Source of the DNA: Irpex lacteus
Lineage: Eukaryota; Basidiomycota; Agaricomycetes; Polyporales; Irpicaceae
Direction: 5' to 3'
Length of the DNA stretch: 64,000 bases
NCBI GenBank assembly: GCA_001986395.2
Contig: MQVO02000005.1
Location: forward strand, 1,364,001 to 1,428,000
Numbering within the stretch: position 1 is the first letter of the stretch; each line of letters begins with the position of its first letter. The position numbers were made by a program, and so were the translations under genes. Below are positions 33,347 through 44,300 of this stretch, in pieces. The notes below the pieces were generated by a model. The model made no database searches, was not told the DNA's origin, and saw nothing but the letters and a program-made list of their open reading frames with translations.

Positions 33347-34728
33347 GGAAAATGGATGTGGGAGAGCTTTTTAGCGTAAGAATGAGTGCTAGAAGGCTCA
33401 TTAGAGTATGTGATGATGGGTAAGACTTACTTACTATACTTTGTATAGGTTGTATGCCGGTAAGTAGAGGAATTTGATAACATAACTGGTAAGTGCTTGA
33501 TGGGTAAGTAGATGTGTTTACTGTGTAAATATGAGTATATATGAGATGAATAGGGGTAACAAAGCAGTAAGTAAGTTTGCTTACTTCAGTAACAACAGTA
33601 ACAAACTATACACTTACTGATAGTTGAAAAATTGCATCAGTTCAGAGAACATCAAGAGTAGGTTTGATAGGTGTTACTAAAATGCCTAAAGGAGTAACAT
33701 AGCATGTTGTTTACGTTTATGGGCGCTTATTGTGACAATTGGTTTGTTTTTGATGCAGATCACATGACATCAATATATTTTGATGTAAAATGGATATATA
33801 TGTCATCTGGACCAGATTTTCCCCAGGATTCTGAATCTGAGCTCAGAATTTTGATAGGCTAAGTATTTCGAAAGATATGGAGGAAGTATTCACAAAAGTC
33901 AAAAGTTTGAATGCTTTCAGTAATATCTGAAGTGTTTAAAAGCCATTACAGTGGTAATAAATGTTACCTACTGCGATAAAAAAAGTAAGAAAAGTTTGCT
34001 TACTCAAATTTCAAATTTCAAAAACTTTGGTAAAACACTATAATAACTATGTCAATGTGTTTATTAATGTTACTTAATTGTGTAACTAGAGTAACAGACT
34101 TTGACTTGCTGCAAGTAAAAAACACTTCCATCTTTATAGTTTTTGATTGCTTCAATGACTGTTAAAGCCAATAAACATTATTAAATTGCCTAAAAGGGCA
34201 ATTCTCTCATTTCTTATTTTTTTTGAGTGCTGATTTTGATATTTTGCTTCCTTTGAATAACATAACATGACATCAATGTATTTTGATGTTAAAATTAATC
34301 CATGCCTTGCTGGGATTGTATTTTAACTGGAGTTCTGAACATGATCTCAAAATTTCAATATCTTCTGTCATTTAGAAGATATGGAGAAAATATTAGTGCT
34401 GTTGTACAAGTTAAATAGTCTTTGAACTTTGGTTTGTATCACAAAGTAACATAAGTATGAGTTGGACTTTGTTCTATTCAAAATATTTCTTTGTCAAATC
34501 AGATCCCTTCTACACCAACAAAAATGCTTTTGTAGTGTGACTAATTTCTAATATTAATGTGTTACGTTTTTATTGAGATTCTGTGTGTATTATTTCAAAA
34601 GAGTGTTACTAAATGTTCATTTGATAAATAACAACTCATATGATCATCATAACTTATTATATGTATTGGTACATCTCAATAGCCTCAGGAATCGTGATCT
34701 ACTGCTTGCTGGCCTTGCTAACCACAAG
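33347..34728 (+). mobile_element. Helentron-like family A, 3' half
   Basis: The sequence follows copy H6 from about 26570 to its 3' end: gggcgcttattgtgac (33721), ggaccagatttt, attgcctaaaagggcaatt (34185) and CAGGAATCGT (34686-34695). The terminal hairpin is degenerate (CTGCTTGCTGGC), but the end CACAAG followed by T is kept. The 5' half is missing and replaced by the unique DNA to the left. Confidence 0.75.
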
Positions 34729-35210
34729 TCATGTCAGGAATCATGCCATGCATTATGCCACGCATGACACCATGTCCAATACCATGTCATATAATATGGA
34801 TGTACTTCAAACACACATACACTGTGCAATACTATATACTTGAGCTGCTTACAAAGTGCCTATAACACTTTGAAGCGGAGTTTGAAATCTCAGGTCGTCA
34901 TCCAAAGCCATCTAGCTCATAACTTCCTCAAATCTCCACCTTTTGATATGAAAGTTGGATCATTTGAAAGGTCTTCTCAAGAGCCATAATCTTATGTAGT
35001 TTTTGTGTAGATTGAATGTGTGCTGGCTCCTCCAAAAATCAAAAATTGTTTGACATCAAAAAAGCACACAACTACAAGCAAAAGCCAATGAATTTTTTAT
35101 CCACTGTATTGGTGGAATTAGACACTGACAGATCACTTGCATTACATGTCATAGTTGTCCAAAGCACTAGCTTGCACTGGAATGATTCTTTTTCATACCT
35201 CAGGAATCGC
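34729..35210 (-). mobile_element. Helentron-like family A, 5' fragment, inverted
   Basis: Reversed copy of the first 480 bp of family A: CATGATTCC repeats, core block and 5' end with a mutated terminus (GGAATCGC at 35203-35210). It directly abuts the 3' end of the preceding copy. Confidence 0.7.
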
Positions 35211-35318
35211 GAATCTCTCTTTGGAGCTCAGTTTTTAAACTCTGCATCATGTGGCTGATTATCAATCCTCCTCTGAACTATTGCAAGAATCAATTTTTTC
35301 ATACATCGTTGGATTGCC
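35211..35318. other. short flank left of the Copia array
   Basis: Unique 108 bp with no features. Its last bases (attgcc) do not match those following the final LTR (tgtgcg), so no target duplication is visible. Confidence 0.4.
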
Positions 35319-35735
35319 TGTTGAATATAGTGCTGTGAGCACATGCTTTCCGCTTATTTTGCTTTTATTATGGTCATTTTCACTCCTTTTATCACTCATA
35401 TATGGTCTATCCCACTTCACAGTAGTGTTAGTATTTTTCTCGCATTTTTCCTGATTTTTCCCAAGTCTCTGTGGCCATATTTATGCCCCACTATAGTGTA
35501 GACTTGGACTTTGCAGTTTCTGCGCTCCTGGGCGCTTTGTACGGCATTTGCCGCGTTTAAGCGCCCTGAGTCGCTCATCCTGCAGCCTGAGGCCTCTAGG
35601 CAACCTCTAGTTGCTCACCTCAGTCTGCAGGTATGTTCCTGTGTATATTCCTCAATATTATGTTAGTTGCTCACCTCAGTCTGCAGTCCTGACGTCCTAG
35701 GCCCTAGTTTGGTCGAGTTAATCTCCCAATCTAAG
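35319..35735 (+). repeat. Copia LTR 1
   Basis: 417 bp long terminal repeat starting TGTTGAATATAG. It differs at several positions from LTRs 2 and 3 (for example ccccactatag and ctttgtacgg). Internally it has a duplicated GTTGCTC-CTCAGTCTGCAG. It is followed by TGGTTATGAGC, the likely tRNA primer-binding site. Confidence 0.9.
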
Positions 35736-35746
35736 TGGTTATGAGC
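35736..35746 (+). other. primer-binding site of Copia copy 1
   Basis: TGGTTATGAGC directly after the LTR resembles the initiator-Met-tRNA primer sites (TGGTATCAGAGC) of Copia elements. The same sequence follows LTR 2 at 41013-41023. Confidence 0.6.
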
Positions 35747-36045
35747 CCCGGTCCCTCTGTGGCCACTACATCCAAACTACATCGCATCAATCCAGCCCCT
35801 TCCCATTGTCCCTTCGCTCCAAATCTTATATCATTCGATTCTACTCGTCTGTGGCTATCTACTGGTGCAAGAATCAGGCCGATTCGTCAAGAACTCCGTT
35901 CTCCATCGCCTTATCAGTCTTTCCTGGCCCCTATCTTGAAATTTTCGCCCCCTGAAGCCATTTCTTCGCCTCTGGCCCATTTCCCTCGCCTCCTGTCGTC
36001 TCTACTCGCATTCTAACCCCCTCCTAGACGTCTCTATCGCCCTCT

Positions 36046-39000
36046 ATGGACTCCCAAACGTCCTCTGGACCGCGCTTTCCAGCTCTGAAAACTGGCAACT
36101 ACCCTCAGTGGTCTGGAGACATGAGGGCCTGGCTGATGAGTAAGGGGCTGTGGAGATTGGTCAAGGGAGATGAGAAGGAGCCTGTTGCAGTGGATGATTC
36201 GAAGCCTACTGAGGCTGAGAGGAAGGCTAGGTCGGATTGGCAGGACAGGGCGCTCAAGGCAGCTGGTGAGCTTTATTTGGCCCTCTCAGACGACCAGAAG
36301 ACACACCTGGACGCCATTGAGGACGACCCTGTCAAGATCTGGGCCAAGCTCGCCTCTGTGCACCTCCAAAAGGTCCCTGGAGCGCGTTTCAACGCTTGGG
36401 AGTCGTTCTTCTCCATCCAGATGCGTCCTGAGGAGTCCCTGTCCGACCTCATGACCAGGATCGATGCTGCCATGCTCAGAGTCAAGAACCTTCGCCCAGA
36501 CACCTACACCATCAAGGATTTGGATGAAGAACTCGTCTGTATGACGATGATTCGAGCTCTACCTGCTGAGTACCAGTCCTTTGCCTCCTCCCTTCAACTC
36601 CTCGACCATATCTCGAAGGACAAGCTCCAGGCTGCCTTTATCAACGAGCAGCAGCTCAGGTCGTCGTCCCTGTCCACTTCCCAGTCCCCCAGTCATGTCA
36701 TCATGCAGGCCTCTCAGCTTGTGTGCTCGTTCTGTGACCTTCCCTGGCCATGTGGTCAACACCTGCACTCGATATCGCTCTGCCAAGGCTACAGCCTCGA
36801 AGGACGCGGCGCAGAAGCAGGAGGAGCGCAGGAAGGCGAAGAAACGCGGTGGCAAGGCCCAAGCAGCTCAAGAGGTCACCTCTACCACCTCTGATGCGTC
36901 ATCTACCTCGGAGTTCGCTGGCAAAGCAAGTTCCCCTTCTTCTCCCACCTCCTCCACGCCTCAGACCCCATCTGACCACCTCTGGACCGCAGATACAGGC
37001 GCCACTTCTCATATGACGCCCCACAGACACTGGTTGCGCAACTACAAGCCTCTCTCCATCCCCATTCGGCTTGCCAACAACACAGTCGTCCATTCTGCAG
37101 GTGTAGGGTCGGTGGTGTTTGCTCCAGAGGTTGAGGGGGAGTCTGTGCGCCATGTCGAGTTCTCTAGAGTCTTGCATGTACCAGAATTGGGATCCAATCT
37201 ACTCTCTGTGCTCTATCTTGCCAGAAACCACCGTTTCAGCGTTCACATCTCATCTGAGCGCATGGACTTCATCCAGGACTCTGTCATTCGCTTCTGTGCA
37301 CCCATCGACGCGTCCAACACTGCCCACCTCGCTGGCAATGTCGTCCCTGCTCCAGAATCCGCTCTAGTTAGCGCAACTTCACTCTACCTCTAGATGAGTC
37401 TCTCTGGCATCGTCGCTTTGCCCACCACCATCATGCTGGTGTCAAGAAGCTTATCTCTGAGGGTGTTGTTCTGGGCCTCAAGCTCGACTCGACTGCTCCT
37501 GCAGATCCCATCTGTGAGCCGTGCCTTGCAGGCAAACTCAACGCAGCTCCATTCCCTTCCTCCACCTCCAGAACTGCTCGACCTCTTGCCCTCATCCACT
37601 CTGACGTCCATGGACCTCTCCCTGTCCGCACACACTCTGGCTACCGCTACTGGAGCACCTGGATCGACGACTATGGCCGCTTCAAGGTGGTGATTCCCAT
37701 GAAAGCCAAGTCTGAGACCTTTGATGCCTTCAAACGGTTCAAAGCCTATGCAGAGACTCAGCTAGGCGCAAAAATCGCCGCTCTGCAGGACGACAAGGGT
37801 GGGGAATACATGTCGAAGGAGTTTGAGCAGTACTGCATCGACCATGGCATTGCCAGACGTCACACAGTGCGCAACAGGCCCCAGCAGAATGGTGTAGCAG
37901 AGCGATACAATCGTACTCTTGGTGAAGGGATCACTGCTATGCTCCAGGAAGCTGGTCTGCCACTGTCGTTCTGGGGGGAGGCTCTAGCTGCCCTTGTTCA
38001 CGTCCTGAACCGTGTACCCACCTCTACTGCGCCCACCACCACTCTCTATGAAGTGTCGTTCAAGCGCAAGCCAGATGTCTCTGGTCTTCGGATTTGGGGA
38101 TGCTTGGCCTATGTGCACGTGCAGAAGGACAAACGAGGCCAGCTGGGCTCTCACATGGAGAAGTGCATCTTCATTGGTTATCCTCCAGACTACAAAGGCT
38201 GGAAATTCTACAATCCAGCCACCAAACGCACTGTTATCTCTGAACGTGCTGTATTTGACGAGAGGTATTTCCCTGGGCTCAAGAACTGGTCCTCTGTACC
38301 TTCTTATCGCTCTGTCCCTCCCACAACCGACACACCTCTCATCTTAAACTCTGGACTCGATGAAGATGCTCTTCCAGCTCCTCCTACACTTCCTATGCTG
38401 CCACAGCCTCGACTTGAGGGGGAGGAACCTGCTCCTGCTGTCGATAATGCGCCTGCTCGTCCAGATGCGCCTCCAGCACTCCCTCTTGGTGTCCAAGTCG
38501 ATCCTGTCCCAGCCCCTCTACCACCATCCACTCCTGCGCCCTCTGTGCGCCCTGCTGTCCAACCAGCTCCTCAGGCTCGTCCTGCGCCTCCTGCACCTCC
38601 CCAGTCTGTGCGCTCTGAGCCACAGGCTGGTCCTCTGCTGCTCCTCAGCGCGCTCGTCGTCGTGGTGCTGTTTCTGCCCCTCCTCAGATGCAGGTGATTC
38701 TGCTCCTGGGCATCTCATTGCTGCACGCTATCCCAGACGTACCAGAAACCCTCCAGGTGAATGGTGGAAGGTTCAGCCAAGTCCTAGTCCAGAGTCATCT
38801 CCAGCTCCTGAGTCATCTACTCCTGAGCCAGCCTCTGCTTCGCCAGCTCCTGCTGAGCCTAGTCATGCTGAGGAGGATTCTGAGGACGAGGTGACCAGTT
38901 CACTTGATCCTGATGAAGAGAACGATGATACAGACGGTGAATATGTTGCAAGGGCACACTCTGGTGATTCAGAAGCTGTCCCTCGCTCTATGAGCGAGGC

Positions 39001-40537
39001 ATTGAAACGAGATGACAGGGATTTATGGCAAGCAGCTGCCCAAGAAGAGATTAATGCGCACTTGGAGAATGGAACTTGGGTATCTAGTCCTCTGCCTCCT
39101 GGCAAGAAGGCTATACCTTGCCGTTGGGTGTTTGCAAAGAAGTACAATGCAGACGGCTCTGTTGAACGCCTCAAGGCTCGACTTGTTGCTAAGGGCTTCT
39201 CCCAACGTCCTGGCTTCGATTATGTTGAGACCTTTGCTCCCACAGTCCGCATGGCTTCTATTCGCACAGTCCTTGCACTAGCTGCACTCGAGGACCTCGA
39301 CCTACGCTCTGTGGACATCTCCCATGCCTATATCAATGGCACCCTCGAGGAGGAGATCTACATGCAGCAACCTGACGGATTCCATTTTGGCAAGCCTGGT
39401 GAAGTGCTTCGTCTTGTGAAGTCCTTGTACGGACTCAAGCAGGCTGGACGGGTTTGGTACCTCGAGCTGAGCAAGGTGCTCAAGCAGGAGGGATTTACGC
39501 GCCTCCAGTCTGATGCCTCTCTCTTTATTTGGAGAAGAGGTGATGTCAGGATCATAATGCCTGTCTTCACAGACGACATAACCATTGCCTCGCCTTCCAA
39601 GGCAGAATCCGACCGTGTGGTTGCCTGGCTCTCCAAGCACTTCAAACTGCGCGATCTAGGGCCCACTTCGTGGCTTCTTGGCATAGAAATCACCAGGGAC
39701 CTTCTAAATCATCGTATCTCGCTGTCTCAACGCCAATACATTGTGGACATGCTTGAGACGTATGGTTTCTCTGATTGCTCCTCTGTGTTGACTCCTATGA
39801 TACCCAACACGCATCTGAGTGCGGCTGACTGCCCTAACTCGCCCTCTGAGCGCGCATACATGCAGCAGTTCCCCTACATCAATGCTGTGGGTGCACTCAT
39901 GTACTTGGCCACTTCCACTCGCCCAGACATTGCCTACACTGTGTCCAAGCTGGCCTGCTTCAACTCTAATCCTGGCAAAGCGCACTGGGCTGCTGTAAAG
40001 CATCTGTTCCGGTACTTGAAGGGAACCATGGACCTGAAACTCACTTACGGTCCTGACTCTTCGAAACCAGAGCTGTTCTGCACCTATTCGGATGCAGACT
40101 TTGGTATGGATCCGGATTCTCGTCGCTCTACAGGTGGATACCTTGTCTGCATGGGATCTGGCGCAGTCAACTGGAGTAGCAAGCTTCAGCCATGGGTAAC
40201 TCTGTCTACCACTGAGGCAGAGTATGTTGCTGCAGTGGAAGCTGCGAAGGAGGCCTTGTGGATGCGTAATCTGCTCACTGAGCTTGGTTACAAGTTCAAA
40301 TCGCCTTCTACCATATTTGTGGATAACAACTCTGCGATTGCTGTTGCCAAAAACCCGGAGAAGTTCTCTAGGGTAAAGCACATCGATTTGCGGTTGTATT
40401 GGCTGAAGGAGAAGGTTGGTGAAGGCATGGTTCAGCCTGTGTACTGTCCCACAGCCGAGATGCCAGCAGATCTCTTGACCAAGGCTTTGGCTCCTGTCAA
40501 GGTCTCTCATTTGCGCAAGCTCATGGGGCTTGAGTGA
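36046..40537 (+). pseudogene. Copia gag-pol, copy 1, frameshifted
   Basis: Colinear with the intact copy 2 but broken by four single-base indels. One extra base lies at about 36738 in the gag zinc knuckle, one lost base at about 37379 before the GAG-pre-integrase region, and two lost bases at about 38630 and 38675 in the proline-rich hinge. Net length is two bases less than copy 2. Frames for gag, protease-integrase and RT-RNase H are otherwise nearly identical, with few stops, so inactivation is recent. Domain order is as in copy 2. It could not make a full polyprotein. Confidence 0.93.
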
Positions 40538-40585
40538 TGCTAGGTTGAGGGGGAGTATCTGACACAGCTCCAAGATGTGCTACAT

Positions 40586-40594
40586 CAAGGGGAG
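40586..40594 (+). other. polypurine tract, copy 1
   Basis: AAGGGGAG just before LTR 2; one G shorter than in copy 2 (45865-45873). A second purine run, GAGGGGGAG, lies about 45 bp upstream in all copies. Confidence 0.7.
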
Positions 40595-41012
40595 TGTTGA
40601 ATATAGTGCTGTGAGCACATGCTTTCCGCTTATTCTGCATCTATTATGGTCATTTTCACTCCTTTTATCACTCATATATGGTCTATCCCACCTCACAGTA
40701 GTCTTAGTATTTTTCTCGCATTTTTCCTGATTTTTCCCAAGTCTCTGTGGCCATATTTATGCCCTCACTATAGTGTAGACTTGGACTTTGCAGTTTCTGC
40801 GCTCCTGGGCGCTTTCTACGGCATTTGCCGCGTTTAAGCGCCCTGAGTCGCTCATCCTGCAGCCTGAGACCTCTAGGCAACCTCTAGTTGCTCATCTCAG
40901 TCTGCAGGTATGTTTTTGTGTATATTCCTCAATATTATGCTAGTTGCTCATCTCAGTCTGCAGTCCTGACGTCCTAGGCCCTAGTTTGGTCGAGTTAATC
41001 TCCCAATCTAAG
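40595..41012 (+). repeat. Copia LTR 2 (shared by copies 1 and 2)
   Basis: 418 bp, apparently identical to LTR 3 by eye. It serves as the 3' LTR of copy 1 and the 5' LTR of copy 2, with a single LTR between two internal regions. Confidence 0.92.
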
Positions 41013-41321
41013 TGGTTATGAGCCCCGGCCCCTCTGTGGCCACTACATCCAAACTACATCGCATCAATCCAGCCCCTTCCCATTGTCCCTTCGCTCCAAA
41101 TCTTATATCATTCGATTCTACTCGTCTGTGGCTATCTACTGGTGCAAGAATCGGGTCGATTCGTCAAGAACTCCGTTCCCCATCGCCTTATCAGTCTTTC
41201 CTGGCCCCTATCTTGAAATTTTCGCCCCCTGAAGCCATTTCTTCGCCTCTGGCCCATTTCCCTCGCCTCCTGTCGTCTCTACTCGCATTCTACCCCGTCC
41301 TAGACGTCTCTATCGCCCTCT

Positions 41322-44300
41322 ATGGACTCTCAAACGTCCTCTGGACCGCGCTTTCCAGCTCTGAAGACTGGCAACTACCCCCAGTGGTCTGGAGACATGA
41401 GGGCCTGGCTGATGAGTAAGGGGTTGTGGAGGTTGGTCAAGGGAGATGAGAAGGAGCCTGTTGCAGTGGATGATTCGAAGCCTACTGAGGCTGAGAGGAA
41501 GGCTAGGTCGGATTGGCAGGACAGGGCGCTCAAGGCAGCTGGTGAGCTTTATTTGGCACTCTCAGACGACCAGAAGACACACCTGGACGCCATTGAGGAC
41601 GACCCTGTCAAGATCTGGGCCAAACTCGCCTCTGTACACCTCCAAAAGGTCCCTGGAGCGCGTTTCAACGCTTGGGAGTCGTTCTTCTCCATCCAGATGC
41701 GTCCTGAGGAGTCCCTGTCCGACCTCATGACCAGGATCGATGCTGCCATGCTCAGGGTGAAGAATCTTCGCCCAGACACCTACACCATCAAGGATTTGGA
41801 CGAAGAACTTGTCTGTATGACGATGATTCGAGCTCTACCTGCTGAGTACCAGTCCTTTGCCTCCTCCCTTCAACTCCTCGACCATATCTCGAAGGACAAG
41901 CTCCAGGCCGCCTTCATCAACGAGCAGCAGCTCAGGTCGTCGTCCCTGTCCACTTCCCAGTCCCCCAGTCATGTCATCATGCAGGCCTCTCAGCTTGTGT
42001 GCTCGTTCTGTGACCTCCCTGGCCATGTGGTCGACACCTGCACTCGATATCGCTCTGCCAAGGCTACAGCCTCGAAGGACGCTGCCCAGAAGCAGGAGGA
42101 GCGCAGGAAGGCGAAGAAACGCGGTGGCAAGGCCCAAGCAGCTCAAGAGGTCACTTCTACCACCTCTGATGCATCATCTACCTCGGAGTTCGCTGGCAAA
42201 GCAAGTTCCCCTTCTTCTCCCACCTCCTCCACGCCTCAGACCCCATCTGACCACCTCTGGACCGCAGATACAGGCGCCACTTCTCATATGACGCCCCACA
42301 GACACTGGTTGCGCAACTACAAGCCTCTCTCCATCCCCATCCGGCTTGCCAACAACACAGTCGTCCATTCTGCAGGTGTAGGGTCAGTGGTGTTTGCTCC
42401 AGAAATTGAGGGGGAGTCTGTGCGCCATGTCGAGTTCTCTAGAGTCTTGCATGTACCAGAATTGGGATCCAATCTACTCTCTGTGCTCTATCTTGCCAGA
42501 AACCATCGCTTCAACGTCCATATCTCATCTGAGCGCATGGACTTCATTCAGGACTCTGTCACTCGCTTCTGCGCGCCCATCGACGCGTCCAACACTGCCC
42601 ACCTTGCTGGCAACGTCATCCCTGCTCCAGAATCCGCTCTAGTTAGCGCAACTTCGACTCTACCTCTGGATGAGTCTCTCTGGCATCGTCGCTTTGCCCA
42701 CCATCATCATGCTGGTGTCAAGAAGCTTATCTCTGAGGGTGTCGTTCTGGGCCTGAAGCTCGACTCGACTGCTCCTGCAGATCCTATCTGTGAGCCATGC
42801 CTTGCTGGCAAACTCAACGCAGCTCCATTCCCTTCCTCCACCTCCAGAACTGCTCGACCTCTCGCCCTCATCCACTCTGACGTCCATGGACCTCTCCCTG
42901 TCCGCACACACTCTGGCTACCGCTACTGGAGCACCTGGATCGACGACTATGGCCGCTTCAAGGTGGTGATTCCCATGAAAGCCAAGTCTGAGACCTTTGA
43001 TGCCTTCAAACGGTTCAAAGCTTATGCAGAGACTCAGCTAGGCGCGAAAATCGCCGCTCTGCAGGACGACAAGGGTGGGGAATACATGTCGAAGGAGTTT
43101 GAGCAGTACTGCATAGACCATGGCATTGCCAGACGTCATACAGCGCGCAATAGGCCTCAGCAGAATGGTGTAGCAGAGAGATACAATCGTACTCTTGGTG
43201 AAGGGATCACTGCTATGCTCCAGGAAGCTGGTCTGCCACTGTCGTTCTGGGGGGAGGCTCTAGCTGCTCTTGTTCACGTCCTGAACCGTGTACCCACCTC
43301 TACTGCGCCCACCGCTACTCCCTATGAAGTGTGGTTCAAGCGCAAGCCAGATGTCTCTAATCTTCGGATTTGGGGATGCTTGGCCTATGTGCACGTGCAG
43401 AAGGACAAACGAGGCCAGCTGGGCTCTCATATGGAGAAGTGCATCTTCATTGGTTATCCTCCTGACTACAAAGGCTGGAAGTTCTACAATCCAGCCACCA
43501 AACGCACTGTTATCTCTGAACGTGCTGTATTCGACGAGAGGTATTTCCCTGGGCTCAAGAACTGGTCCTCTGTACCTTCTTATCGCTCTGTCCCTCCCAC
43601 AACCGACACACCTCTCATCTTGAACTCTGGACTCGATGAAGATGCTCTTCCAGCTCCTCCTACACTTCCTATGCTGCCACAGCCTCGACTTGAGGGGGAG
43701 GAACCTGCTCCTGCTGTCGATAATGCGCCTGCTCGTCCACATGCGCCTCCAGCACTCCCTCTTGGTGTCCAAGTCGATCCTGTCCCAGCCCCTCTACCAC
43801 CATCCACTCCTGCGCCCTCTGTGCGCCCTGCTGTCCAACCAGCTCCTCAGGCTCGTCCTGCGCCTCCTGCACCTCCCCAGTCTGTGCGCTCTGAGCCACA
43901 GGCTGGTCCCTCTGCTGCTCCTCAGCGCGCTCGTCGTCGTGGTGCTGTTTCTGCCCCCTCCTCAGATGCAGGTGATTCTGCTCCTGGGCATCTCATTGCT
44001 GCACGCTATCCCAGACGTACCAGAAACCCTCCAGGTGAATGGTGGAAGGTTCAGCCAAGTCCTAGTCCAGAGTCATCTCCAGCTCCTGAGTCATCTACTC
44101 CTGAGCCAGCCTCTGCTTCGCCAGCTCCTGCTGAGCCTAGTCATGCTGAGGAGGATTCTGAGGACGAGGTGACCAGTTCACTTGATCCTGATGAAGAGAA
44201 CGATGATACAGACGGTGAATATGTTGCAAGGGCACACTCTGGTGATTCAGAAGCTGTCCCTCGCTCTATGAGCGAGGCATTGAAACGAGATGACAGGGAT

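Noticed and set aside
35735..36016. 93-codon leader ORF before Copia gag (also 41012-41419)
   Set aside because: Starts in the primer-binding site region and lies in the 5' leader. No domain is seen, and the frame in copy 2 simply runs into an alternative frame of gag.
39704..40573. 289-codon minus ORF (also at 44982-45851)
   Set aside because: Antisense shadow of the Copia RT/RNase H region, present in both copies only because the copies are alike.
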